Assembly: GCA_003151955.1 (NCBI GenBank)
Contig: PLZB01000009.1
Coordinates: 1-47,125, forward strand
Length of the DNA: 47,125 nucleotides
Reading direction: 5' to 3'
Source: Acidimicrobiaceae bacterium
GTDB taxonomy: Bacteria; Actinomycetota; Acidimicrobiia; Acidimicrobiales; UBA8190
Under the pieces are notes generated by a model. The model searched no databases. It was not told the origin of the DNA and saw nothing but the letters and a program-made list of their open reading frames with translations. This document shows, piece by piece, positions 31,992 through 39,697 of this stretch. The position numbers were made by a program, and so were the translations under genes. Numbering within the stretch: the stretch's first letter is position 1; each line of letters begins with the position of its first letter.

Positions 31992-32332
31992 ATCTCGGCG
32001 ACGGGGCGGACCTCGACCGAGCCGTAGCGGGCCGAGGGGATCATCCCGGCCGCGGCCAAGGCCTGGTCGAGGTTTTCGGCCTCGATGAGGTAGTAGCCGG
32101 ACATCCACTCCTTGGTCTCGGCGAAGGGGCCGTCGACAGTCAGGGTCTCCCCGTCGCGGACCCGGACGGTCGTGGCCGTGTCGGGCGGGGCCAGGGGGTC
32201 GCCGGTGAAGGGCTTCCCGTAGGAGGCGAGCTCCTCACTGAAGGCACCGTAGCCGGCCATGAGCTCGTCCCAGCCCGGCCCGCCGGGGACGGGATGGGTC
32301 TCGTCGCTGTGGATGAGGAGCATGAAGCGCAT
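31988..32332 (-). CDS. YCII/DGPF domain protein partner of the sigma factor
   Basis: 114 residues. It starts MRFMLLIHSDE and contains the eponymous motif as VDGPFAETKEWMSGYYLIEAENLDQAL, a ferredoxin-like alpha+beta YCII domain. A conserved His and Asp near the N-terminus may be catalytic, but activity is unknown. The SD is GGAG about 7 nt before the ATG. Its stop overlaps the sigma-factor GTG (GTGA), so both are made together. Confidence 0.92.
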   Translation of the reverse strand: MRFMLLIHSDETHPVPGGPGWDELMAGYGAFSEELASYGKPFTGDPLAPPDTATTVRVRDGETLTVDGPFAETKEWMSGYYLIEAENLDQALAAAGMIPSARYGSVEVRPVAEM

Positions 32333-32432
32333 CGGGGGTTCTCCGTTCCTCGGGCGGGTCGTCTACCTGCTCCGGCCAATTGACGGAGCCGGCCGGCCGG
32401 GATCGACAGCGAGTCGGGGATTTCCCGGCCCC

Positions 32433-33050
32433 TCAAGGCTGGAGCCGGACGACGGTCCAACCGGATCCACGGGAGCTGGGCCGGTAGAGGAGCCGGTCGT
32501 GGAGCCGGTCGGGCCGGTGCTGCCAGAACTCGAAGGAGTCCGGCCGGAGCCGGTAGCCACCCCAGCCGGCCGGACGGGGGACCTCCCCCGAGCCGAACCG
32601 GTCGGTGGCCTCGGCGACCTGGGCGTCGAGGACGGCCCGGGAGGCGACGGGACGGCTCTGCCGGGAGGCGTGGGCCCCGATCTGGCCCCCCCGGGGCCGG
32701 GAGGCGAAGTAGCGGTCCGACTCGGCGGCCGTGGTCCGCCCCACCGGCCCCTCGATCCGGACCTGGCGGCCGAGGGGGGCCCAGTGGAAGAGGAGGGCGG
32801 CCCGGGGGTTGGTGTCGAGCTCCCCGGCCTTCCGGCTGCCGTAGTTGGTGTGGAAGACGAATCCGGAGGGGTCCCGACCCTTCAGGAGGACCATCCGGAC
32901 CGAGGGTCCGCCGTCGGGGCCGGCGCTGGCGAGGGCCATGGCCTCGGGCTCGGCCATGACCGCAGCGGCCTCCCCGAACCAGCGGTCGAACTGGGTGAGG
33001 GGATCGGGGTCGAGGTCCTCCTCGAGGAGCGGGGAGCCGGGATCGGCCAC
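32433..33050 (-). CDS. pdxH: Pyridoxamine 5'-phosphate oxidase
   Basis: 205 residues, normal for PdxH. FMN-binding and substrate motifs are in place: MALASAGPDGGPSVRMVLLKG, FVFHTNYGSRKAGELDTNP, ALLFHWAPLGRQVRIEG, and the C-terminal signature GGYRLRPDSFEFWQ then HRPDRLHDRLLYR. It oxidises pyridoxamine or pyridoxine 5'-phosphate to pyridoxal 5'-phosphate with FMN and oxygen. GTG start at 33048-33050, 1 nt from the stop of the upstream gene, so the two are likely cotranscribed. Confidence 0.95.
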   Translation of the reverse strand: MADPGSPLLEEDLDPDPLTQFDRWFGEAAAVMAEPEAMALASAGPDGGPSVRMVLLKGRDPSGFVFHTNYGSRKAGELDTNPRAALLFHWAPLGRQVRIEGPVGRTTAAESDRYFASRPRGGQIGAHASRQSRPVASRAVLDAQVAEATDRFGSGEVPRPAGWGGYRLRPDSFEFWQHRPDRLHDRLLYRPSSRGSGWTVVRLQP

Positions 33051-33051
33051 G

Positions 33052-33651
33052 TCAGCTCCAGGGGCCGGGGACGGGGGCCGGACCCCGGCCGACCAGCCAG
33101 GCCAGGAGGGTCCCAGGGTCGGTCCGACCGGGAAGCCCCCCGAGGAGGGCGGGCAGACAGGCTGAGACCAGGTCGGGGGGCCAGCGGTCGGGGAGGTAGC
33201 CGAGGCCGAGGTCGACGTGGTGGAGCTCGACCTCCCGCCAGCGGGTGGAGACGACCTGGGCGGCGGGCTGCTCGAGGCCGCTCACGGTCCGGGTGGGACG
33301 ACCCCAGGTCACGGCCGGGAGACGGGGGAGGAGGTCGTCGACGGCGGCGGCACTGCTCCGGAGGTCGGCCAGGAGCTCGGCGGCGGATCGGGTGGCCCCG
33401 GCCTCGATGGCGTCGGCCCGGCCGGCCGCACCCCCGACGTACTGGTCGAGGACCTCGCCCCGGGCCGCTCCCTCCAGGCGGTGGACGACGCTGTCGGCGT
33501 TGCGGGCCAGGTGGGTGAGGACGTGGCCGACGGTCCAGTCGGGGAGGAGGCTGGGCCGGCGGGCCTCGTCGTCGGTGAGCCCCCCGACGGCCTCGAGGAG
33601 CACGGCGTGGGAGCGGGCGCAGCCCTCGATCTCGACAACGGGCACCTCCAC
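33052..33651 (-). CDS. Maleylpyruvate isomerase/mycothiol-dependent DinB-like protein
   Basis: 199 residues from GTG 33649-33651. It has the mycothiol-dependent enzyme layout: N-terminal DinB-type four-helix bundle with RRPSLLPDWTVGHVLTHLARNADS (metal-binding His), later STRWREVELHHVDLGLGY with the second and third His. The C-terminal part is short. Family members use mycothiol as cofactor (maleylpyruvate isomerase, detoxification). Start is set by TATGGT ending 7 nt upstream, part of a symmetric divergent promoter shared with the catalase-like gene. It is followed by pdxH. Confidence 0.85.
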   Translation of the reverse strand: MEVPVVEIEGCARSHAVLLEAVGGLTDDEARRPSLLPDWTVGHVLTHLARNADSVVHRLEGAARGEVLDQYVGGAAGRADAIEAGATRSAAELLADLRSSAAAVDDLLPRLPAVTWGRPTRTVSGLEQPAAQVVSTRWREVELHHVDLGLGYLPDRWPPDLVSACLPALLGGLPGRTDPGTLLAWLVGRGPAPVPGPWS

Positions 33652-33658
33652 GGGGCCC

Positions 33659-33668
33659 ACCATAGGCT
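33659..33668. promoter_or_regulatory. Symmetric divergent promoter core: overlapping -10 elements
   Basis: The 10-bp core ACCATAGGCT reads TATGGT on the minus strand (33659-33664) and TAGGCT on the plus strand (33663-33668), sharing the TA at 33663-33664. Each hexamer ends exactly 7 nt from its start codon (GTG 33651 and ATG 33676). Confidence 0.6.
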
Positions 33669-33675
33669 CGTGACC

Positions 33676-34487
33676 ATGTCCGACCACGACCGATCCCAGG
33701 AGCTCGTCGACGCCCTCGGGGCCGTCCACGGGCGGCACCCGGGCTTCCGGGCCGTCCACGCCAGGGGGACCGGGGCCCAGGGCAGCTTCACGGCCTCGGC
33801 CGAGTCGGCCGCCCTGAGCCGGGCCGGACAGTTCTCGGGGACCCCGGTGCCCGTGGTGGCCCGGTTCTCGAACGGGAGCGGGAACCCGGACCTGCCCGAC
33901 GGGGCCCGGGACGGCCGGGGCCTGGCCGTGAAATTCCGGCTGGCCGACGGGACCAGCAGCGACCTGGTCGGCCTCAGCCTCCCGGTCTTCTTCGTCCGGA
34001 GCGTGGCGGACTTCCTGGCCTTCCTGGCCGCCCGGCGGCCGGACCCGGACACCGGGGTGGCCGACCCCGCCCTGGTGGGGGCCTGGGTGGGGGAGCATCC
34101 CGAGGCCCTGGCCTCGGGATCCACACCTTCCACCTGGTCTATGGGGCCGTGACGTCCCAGCCGGTCCGGTACCACTGGGAGCCGGAGGCCGGGACCGGGA
34201 CCCTGAGCGACGGGGAGGAAGCCGGCCTCGACCCCGACTTCCTGGCTACCGAGTTGGCCGGGCGGCTGGCCCGGGGCCCGGCGGCCTTCACGCTCTGGCT
34301 CACCCTCCCCGAGCCGGGCGACCCCCTCGACGACCCCACTGCGCTGTGGCCCGACCGGCGGCGGCAGGTCGCCGCCGGTCGGCTCGAGCTGACCGCCACG
34401 TCCGACACCGACGCCCTCATCTTCGACCCCATCCTCCATGCCCGATCCGGCGCCTACGGGGTCTCCTTCGAACGACGTCAGGCCTGA
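33676..34487 (+). pseudogene. Small catalase-family protein, frameshifted
   Basis: The first part (33676-34152) encodes the catalase N-terminus: FRAVHARGTGAQGSFTAS with the catalytic-His pattern and VVARFSNGSGNPDLPDGARDGRGLAVKF. At about 34111-34118 the reading frame must shift by one to continue as GIHTFHLVYGAVTSQPVRYHWEPEAG; the first frame instead ends SGSTPSTWSMGP. The downstream frame (34149-34487) holds the C-terminus with the haem ligand pattern RSGAY in HARSGAYGVSFERR. Compared with intact small catalases (SrpA-like, about 300 residues) about ten residues at the junction are also missing. A GTGA overlap (34149-34152) would allow reinitiation. Most likely decay or a sequence error; the native protein would break down peroxide or peracids. 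Confidence 0.75.
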
Positions 34488-34843
34488 AGATCCCCCGGGG
34501 GGTCGCCGTCGGCCCGGATGACGACCGAGGAGCGCTCCGGATGGTCAGGATCGAGGGTGACCTGGAAGGGCTCGTCCTCCCCGGGACCGGAGGGGGCCTC
34601 GGCCACGATGGCGATCTCGTCGCGCTTGCCGTAGATCCCGATAGCCATGCCCAGCATGGCCTGGCCCAGGACCTGACCACCGGCGGAGCGGACGACCCGG
34701 GCGGACCTGGTGACCGGCCGGGTCCGGTCCTCGGCCCGGGCCTCGGCGTCGGTGGCCTCGAGCCAGACGAGCCACTCCTCGTCGGTCCACTCCTCGGGAT
34801 CGTCCGGCGGCACCAGCGGGTGGCCCGGATCGGCAGGCTCCAT
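34478..34843 (-). CDS. Hypothetical acidic protein
   Basis: 121 residues starting MEPADPGHPLVPPDDPEEWT. It is acidic with a central segment VLGQAMLGMAIGIYGKRDEIAIVAEAP and a C-terminal beta strand PFQVTLDPDHPERSSVVIRA. No known family. ATG 34841-34843 has TAGCCT 8 nt upstream, so it is probably leaderless and separately transcribed, the promoter lying just after larC. The last 10 nt overlap the catalase-like C-terminus on the other strand. Confidence 0.7.
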   Translation of the reverse strand: MEPADPGHPLVPPDDPEEWTDEEWLVWLEATDAEARAEDRTRPVTRSARVVRSAGGQVLGQAMLGMAIGIYGKRDEIAIVAEAPSGPGEDEPFQVTLDPDHPERSSVVIRADGDPPGDLQA

Positions 34844-34851
34844 CGACCCCC

Positions 34852-34857
34852 AGGCTA
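34852..34857 (-). promoter_or_regulatory. -10 element TAGCCT, leaderless start
   Basis: Ends 8 nt before ATG 34843 on the minus strand, directly downstream of the larC stop. Confidence 0.45.
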
Positions 34858-34862
34858 TTGGC

Positions 34863-36095
34863 TCAGGCCGACGGTCGGGGCTCGGGCGACGGTGGCGGGG
34901 GGTCCCCGGGATGGTCGTGGCGGCGCCAGGCCGACTCGGCCCGGAAGACGACCTCCCGGAGGGGGAGGCCGGTCCGGGCCGCCACCCGGGCCGCGTCGCC
35001 CTGCTCGGCCTTGACCCGACCCGGGCTGACCTTGACCCGGACGGGGAGCCCCTCGACCTCGACGGCGTCGAGCTGCCGGGACGCCGGCCACCGCTCCAGG
35101 GTCGATCCCCTGACGCCGAGGGTGCCGGTCTCGCTGCGGAGGACCTCCCGGACGGTGTCGAGGAGGGCGGGGTCGCAGAGGGCGCTGACGGTGTGGCCGG
35201 GCCGACCCTTCTTCATGACCACGGGGGTGATCCAGGCGTCGTGGGCCCCAGCCCCGAGAAGGGCCTCGACGGTGTGGGCCAGGGTCTCCCCGGTGACGTC
35301 GTCGAGGTTGGCCTCGAGGAGGAGGACGGACTGGCCGCTCCCGCTGTCCCGGGAGCCGTCGGGGAGGCGGAGGCCCAGGACGACCTGGGTGCAGTTGGGG
35401 AGGTCCTCGAGCTCGGCGCTCCCGGCGCCGAAGCCGGAGGCCTCGATCCGGATGGCGGGCATGGGCCCGAAGCCGACGCCGGTGGCGGCCAGGAGGGCGG
35501 CCCCGGTGGGGGTGGTGAGCTCGACCCGGACGTCCCGACCCCAGCTGGGGATGCCCTCGAGGAGCTTGACGACGGCCGGGGAGGGGTTGGGGATGAAGCC
35601 GTGGGCGCTGCGGACGGTCCCGGTCCCGGTGGCGACGGCGGAGGCGGTGACCTCGTCGACGCCGAGGACCTCGAGGGCGGCGCAGGTCCCGACGATGTCG
35701 ACGATGGTGTCGTGGGAGCCGATCTCGTGGAAGTGGACCTGGGAGGGGGGCCGGCGGTGGAGGGCCCCTTCGACCTGGGCCAGGGCGGCGAAGGTGTCGA
35801 GGGCCCGGCGGGCCACCCGGGGGGGGAGCCGGGCCTCCTCGACCAGGCCGACGATGTGGGCGTAGGTCCGGACGACCACGCTGTCCTCGGCCTCGACCAG
35901 GATCCGGGTGGCGGCGATCCCCCCCCGGAGGACGGGCTCGGCGGTGAGCCGCCAGCCGCTGAAGGGGAGTCGTTCCAGGAGGGCGGTGACCTCGTCGAAG
36001 TCGGCCCCGGCGTCGAGGAGGCTCCCGAGGGCCATGTCGCCGGCGATGCCGGCGAAGCAGTGGAACCAGGCCACCCGGGTCCCGGGGCCGGTCAC
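34863..36095 (-). CDS. larC: Nickel-pincer cofactor cyclometallase LarC
   Basis: 410 residues as a single frame. Typical LarC motifs: VAWFHCFAGIAGDMALGSLLDAG, VHFHEIGSHDTIVDIVGTCAALE, SAHGFIPNPSPAVVKLLEG, ELTTPTGAALLA, LLEANLDDVTGETLAHTVEALL and VVMKKGRPGHTVSAL. LarC inserts nickel into the thiocarboxylated pyridinium mononucleotide (CTP-dependent cyclometallation), the last step of nickel-pincer cofactor synthesis. In Lactiplantibacillus the protein needs a programmed frameshift (LarC1/LarC2); here it is one continuous gene. GTG overlaps the larB stop (GTGA). LarE and LarA are not in the window. Confidence 0.95.
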   Translation of the reverse strand: MTGPGTRVAWFHCFAGIAGDMALGSLLDAGADFDEVTALLERLPFSGWRLTAEPVLRGGIAATRILVEAEDSVVVRTYAHIVGLVEEARLPPRVARRALDTFAALAQVEGALHRRPPSQVHFHEIGSHDTIVDIVGTCAALEVLGVDEVTASAVATGTGTVRSAHGFIPNPSPAVVKLLEGIPSWGRDVRVELTTPTGAALLAATGVGFGPMPAIRIEASGFGAGSAELEDLPNCTQVVLGLRLPDGSRDSGSGQSVLLLEANLDDVTGETLAHTVEALLGAGAHDAWITPVVMKKGRPGHTVSALCDPALLDTVREVLRSETGTLGVRGSTLERWPASRQLDAVEVEGLPVRVKVSPGRVKAEQGDAARVAARTGLPLREVVFRAESAWRRHDHPGDPPPPSPEPRPSA

Positions 36096-36847
36096 GGGAG
36101 CATCCGGGCCACGGCACAGGCCGCGCCGAAGCCGTTGTCGATCCCGACGACGGTGAGCCCGGCGGCGCAGGAGGCCAGCATGGCCAGGAGGGCGGTGACC
36201 CCCTCGAAGGCGGCCCCGTAGCCCGTGGAGGTGGGGACGGCCACGACGGGAGCCCCGGTGATCCCCCCGACCAGGCTGGCCAGGGCCCCCTCCATCCCGG
36301 CCACGACGACGACGGCGTCGGCGTCGGCCAGGTCGTCGAGGGAGGCCAGTAGCCGGTGGACGCCGGCCACTCCGCAGTCGGCCACCAGGAGGGGCCGGAA
36401 GCCGGTGGCCTCGAGGACGGCGACGCACTCGGTGGCGACGGGGAGGTCGGCGGTCCCGGCCGTGATGACGAGGACCCGGGCCGGCCGGGCCGGGGCGGGA
36501 CGCCAGGCCACCAGGGCTCCGCCTCCGCCGACCCCGGTAGCGGTGACGGTCCCGCCCGGGGAGCGGTCCAGGGCGGCGGCGACCTGGTCGGGATCGGCCC
36601 GGGTCAGGAGCACCGGCCCCCCCGGTACGGCCAGGAGCTCCTCGACGATCCCGGCGCAGTGGCCCGGAGTCTTCCCCGGTGCGTAGACGGCTTCCCCCAC
36701 CCCCTGGCGGAGGGCCCGGTGGTGATCGACCCGGGCGAAGCCGAGATCGGCGAAGGGGAGCCGCCTGAGGCGGCTCACGGCCTCGTCGGGTCCGAGGACA
36801 CCGCTGCGGACGTCGTCGAGGAGTTGCCGGAGCGTCGGTTCGTCCAT
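36092..36847 (-). CDS. larB: Nicotinic-acid adenine dinucleotide carboxylase LarB
   Basis: 251 residues. The C-terminal PurE-like domain has VLVITAGTADLPVATECVAVL, FRPLLVADCGVAGVHRLL, VVVAGMEGALASLVGGITGAPVVAVPTSTGYGAAFEGVTALLAML, as in LarB. The N-terminus has DHHRALRQGVGEAVYAPGKTPGHC. LarB carboxylates the pyridine ring of NaAD and hydrolyses the phosphoanhydride, the first step of nickel-pincer cofactor synthesis. It is cotranscribed with larC and divergent from pheA, their starts being only 24 bp apart. Confidence 0.95.
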   Translation of the reverse strand: MDEPTLRQLLDDVRSGVLGPDEAVSRLRRLPFADLGFARVDHHRALRQGVGEAVYAPGKTPGHCAGIVEELLAVPGGPVLLTRADPDQVAAALDRSPGGTVTATGVGGGGALVAWRPAPARPARVLVITAGTADLPVATECVAVLEATGFRPLLVADCGVAGVHRLLASLDDLADADAVVVVAGMEGALASLVGGITGAPVVAVPTSTGYGAAFEGVTALLAMLASCAAGLTVVGIDNGFGAACAVARMLP

Positions 36848-36855
36848 GGGTGGGA

Positions 36856-36863
36856 ACTATCCT
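36856..36863. promoter_or_regulatory. Overlapping divergent -10 elements for larB and pheA
   Basis: TATCCT (36858-36863, plus) ends 8 nt before the pheA ATG; GATAGT (minus, 36856-36861) ends 8 nt before the larB ATG. The two hexamers overlap by 4 bp, so polymerase can bind only one way at a time. Confidence 0.45.
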
Positions 36864-36871
36864 GCCCGGAC

Positions 36872-37834
36872 ATGGAAGACCCTGCGACTCCGGACAGTGC
36901 GGAACCGGCCCGGATCGCCTTCCTGGGCCCGGAGGGAACCTTCACCGAGGAGGCCCTCCTGACCCAGTCGGACTACGCCGAGGCCGTCATGGTGCCGATG
37001 GTCTCCCTCCCCGACGTGCTCGAGGCGGTGGCCGAGGGCCAGGTCGACCTGGGGTTCGTCCCCATCGAGAACGCCATCGAGGGCACCGTGAACGCCACCG
37101 CAGACAGCCTGGTCTTCGACGTGGCCCTCCTCATCCAGCGGGAGGTGGTCATCGACGTCCACCTCGACCTCATGGCCCCGGCCGGGACCACCCTGGGATC
37201 GATCCGGCGGCTCCTCTCCTTCCCGGTGGCGACGGCCCAGTGCCGGCACTTCGTGGCCGACCAGCTGAAGGGGGTCGAGGTCATCGCCACCAGCTCCACG
37301 GCCGAGTCGGCCCGGCTCCTCGGGGAGGACCACCGGATCCACACCGCCGCCCTGGCCCCGCCCCTCGCCGCCGAGCTCTACGGCCTCGAGATCCTGGCCC
37401 ACGCCATCGAGGACCATCCCGACAACCAGACCCGGTTCGTGGCCCTGGCCCCAGCCGGCATCCCGGCCCCGACCGGCCACGACAAGACCTCGATCGCCTG
37501 CTTCCAGGGGGAGGACCATCCCGGCTCCCTCCACGCCATCCTGAGCGAGTTCTCGGCCCGGAGCATCAACCTGACCAAGTTGGAGTCCCGGCCCACCAAG
37601 CGGGGCCTCGGCAACTACTGCTTCCTGATCGACCTCGAGGGCCACATCGCCGACGAGGTCGTGGCCGACTGCCTGAGAGTCCTTCACGCCGAGCTCGCCG
37701 ACGTGAAGTTCCTCGGCTCCTACCCGGCCGCCGGGGAGCACGGGCCAGCCATCCGGCAGCAGGCCGGGGAGGCTTGGCAGGTCGCCGACGGCTGGGTCCG
37801 GGCCCTCCAGGACCAGGTCCGACCGCCGGGCTGA
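36872..37834 (+). CDS. pheA: Prephenate dehydratase
   Basis: 320 residues. The periplasmic-binding-like catalytic domain has RIAFLGPEGTFTEEALL, DLGFVPIENAIEGTVNAT and the substrate motif DNQTRFVAL (TRF). An ACT regulatory domain follows (PGSLHAILSEFSARSINLTKLESRP then YCFLIDLEGH), whose ESRP motif binds phenylalanine for feedback inhibition. It converts prephenate to phenylpyruvate for phenylalanine synthesis. Not fused to chorismate mutase. The ATG at 36872 is chosen for the -10 hexamer upstream. Confidence 0.96.
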   Translation: MEDPATPDSAEPARIAFLGPEGTFTEEALLTQSDYAEAVMVPMVSLPDVLEAVAEGQVDLGFVPIENAIEGTVNATADSLVFDVALLIQREVVIDVHLDLMAPAGTTLGSIRRLLSFPVATAQCRHFVADQLKGVEVIATSSTAESARLLGEDHRIHTAALAPPLAAELYGLEILAHAIEDHPDNQTRFVALAPAGIPAPTGHDKTSIACFQGEDHPGSLHAILSEFSARSINLTKLESRPTKRGLGNYCFLIDLEGHIADEVVADCLRVLHAELADVKFLGSYPAAGEHGPAIRQQAGEAWQVADGWVRALQDQVRPPG

Positions 37835-37846
37835 ACCCGGTGGTGT

Positions 37847-37852
37847 GATAAT
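37847..37852 (+). promoter_or_regulatory. -10 element GATAAT, leaderless start
   Basis: GATAAT preceded by TGT ends 6 nt before ATG 37859. Confidence 0.5.
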
Positions 37853-37858
37853 CGGGCC

Positions 37859-38230
37859 ATGGGCGGCATGGGAGCGTTAGCGGTCGGGGGCGTCCTGGCC
37901 TTCGCCGCCGCCCTCTTCGGGGTCTGGGGCGTCACGGCCCGGCGGCGATACCGCCAGGTCGTCGAGGCGGCACTGAACCACCGGGACCCCTCCGTCCGGT
38001 TGGGGGCCCTGCACATGGTGTCGAGGCGGGGATTCGAGGGCCACGTCGACATGCTGACCTGGCGGAGGACAGTCGAGACCGACCCGGCGGTGCTGGCCCG
38101 GCTGGAACCGATGCTCTGGAACCTCCCGCCGAGGATCGTCACACCAGCAGATCGTGGTGCTGGAGGACAGCCCGGACCCGCCGTCCCGGACGGCTCGCCG
38201 CCAGCGTCGTCCCGGCCCGGCGCCAGATGA
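37859..38230 (+). CDS. Small membrane protein with HEAT-like segment, paralogue of the 39054-39494 product
   Basis: 123 residues. One N-terminal membrane helix (about 4-26) is followed by RRRYRQVVEAALNHRDPSVRLGALHMV, a helix pair like one HEAT repeat, and TVETDPAVLARLEPML. The product at 39054-39494 shares this order (helix, RRR, helix pair, ETDP). The last 30 residues (PADRGAGGQPGPAVPDG...) are low-complexity and overlap the 3' end of the convergent interrupted gene by 92 nt, so the true end may be earlier if a frameshift is present. Function unknown. Confidence 0.65.
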   Translation: MGGMGALAVGGVLAFAAALFGVWGVTARRRYRQVVEAALNHRDPSVRLGALHMVSRRGFEGHVDMLTWRRTVETDPAVLARLEPMLWNLPPRIVTPADRGAGGQPGPAVPDGSPPASSRPGAR

Positions 38231-39057
38231 CGGGGGGAACGACGACGAGGAGGACCAGGCCGAGGAAGGTGAGCACGGTCACGAGCGTCGTCAGCGACTC
38301 GAAGCCGGAGAGCGGGTAGGAGAAGTGGACCGTGGCCGGGCCGGCGGGATAGATCTGGGCCGGGACGGAGCCGAGGCTGGCGTGCCGGTCCGGATGGTCG
38401 TTCTCCTTGAAGAGCACCCCCGTCGCCCCGGGGGGCACGCCGGTCGTGAGCCGGGGATAGAGCACCCGTGGAGCGACTGGGCCAACCACGCCGACGCCGC
38501 CAAGAACAGCACCGAGGCCGCCGCCGCCGCCAGCCGGCTCCGACCGACGACCCGGACGAGACCGTAGAGGGAGCCGGCGGCGACGATCGAGATGGCGGCG
38601 GTAGCCACCGACATGACCCGGGGCACACTGGCCCCGGTGACGACGTGACCGGCCGCCACGGCCAGGGCGTACAGCGGCGGGTAGGACCCGGGGTATGAGG
38701 GCATCCCCCCGTACCAGGCGTAGTTCCAGAGGAGGTGGGGGAAGGTCTTGACGATAAGGACGACCGGGCGTCTCCCGATCGGCTCGCCACCGCATAGGTG
38801 ACGGCGGAAACGGTGGCGACCATCAGGACTTCCGCAATCCCACCGGCGAACCGCTTCGGGAGAGACGGATCCGACCCGGTGTCACTGGCCCCCGGAGCTC
38901 CGGATCCCGGAGGGCCCTCGACCGAGGCGGCGCGGCGGGAAGCTCCCTGGTCGGCCGCTGCGGCGTGGGGAGCTCCGCTGTCGGGGTCTCCGGACTCCTC
39001 CACGGCCCCGTCGAGGGTCCGGATGTCGGGAGCGACCTGATCGGTGCCGGTCGTCAT
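38139..39057 (-). pseudogene. Polytopic membrane protein gene interrupted by two frameshifts
   Basis: Three consecutive frames read as one protein. From ATG 39055-39057 (MTTGTDQVAPD) a long acidic cytoplasmic tail leads to a first helix (EVLMVATVSAVTYAVAS). Near 38765 the frame shifts to VVLIVKTFPHLLWNYAWYGGMPSYPGSYPPLYALAVAAG and two more helices; near 38465 it shifts again to VLYPRLTTGVPPGATGVLF, an extracytoplasmic loop, and a last helix (LTTLVTVLTFLGLVLLVVV) with a basic tail. The YPPLYALAVA stretch resembles the first outer loop of GT-C glycosyltransferases, but the family is uncertain. The ATG overlaps the stop of the upstream gene (ATGA). Two indels in 300 bp mean decay or sequence error. 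Confidence 0.7.
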
Positions 39058-39494
39058 GACCGGCGGGGCTCGATCATGGGAAGCCCCGACTCCGACCGTT
39101 CCAGGGCCGGCACCGGGACGCCGAGGACGAGCACCGACCGGGTCGCCTCCGGCAGGGGCGACCCCTGGCCGAGGACGAAGTGGCCGGGGCTGAAGCGGCA
39201 GGCCCGGAGTCGCAGACCCAGGCGTTGGATCGAGGTCGTGGCCCCCCAACACGAGGAGTGGACCCGCAGGGCGAGGAGCTCGAGTAGCTCCGGATCGGTC
39301 TCCCGGCGGGCATAGGGCAGGTAGAGGGCAGCCGGTGGCTCCACCTCGAGGGGTCGGTGGATGGCTTCCCGGCGGGTGGCCGGGGCGTCGGAGGCGAGTC
39401 CCCGGGCGATGGCGACCCACAGGCGGCGACGGACGGCGACGGCCCAACCTCCGGCAGCCAGCAGCAGCAGACAGATGCCTACCGACACGATCAT
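39054..39494 (-). CDS. Small membrane protein, paralogue of the 37859-38230 product
   Basis: 146 residues. An N-terminal membrane helix (IVSVGICLLLLAAGGWAVAV) is followed by RRRLWVAIARGLASDAPATRREAIHRPL and ARRETDPELLELLALRV, which lines up with the convergent gene at 37859. The C-terminal 60 residues (RLGLRLRACRFSPGHFVLGQG then SVLVLGVPVPALERSE) are extra. SD GGGAAGG lies about 9 nt before ATG 39494. The stop overlaps the start of the interrupted membrane gene, so they form an operon. Function unknown. Confidence 0.7.
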   Translation of the reverse strand: MIVSVGICLLLLAAGGWAVAVRRRLWVAIARGLASDAPATRREAIHRPLEVEPPAALYLPYARRETDPELLELLALRVHSSCWGATTSIQRLGLRLRACRFSPGHFVLGQGSPLPEATRSVLVLGVPVPALERSESGLPMIEPRRS

Positions 39495-39697
39495 GGAGCC
39501 GCCTTCCCGCCCAGCCCGATCGTCGATACCGCCCCCCGCCGATCCCCAACTGCTGGGGCCCCGCTTGCGACAAGGAGACTGGTCGGATCATGGCCTCCGG
39601 CCCAGACCGAATTCACAATCCCACCGCAAGGGTTACCGCTGGTGGTGGTTACACCACTCAGGGAGCAGGCAGGGGCCGGCTCCGGAGGGAGTGGACC

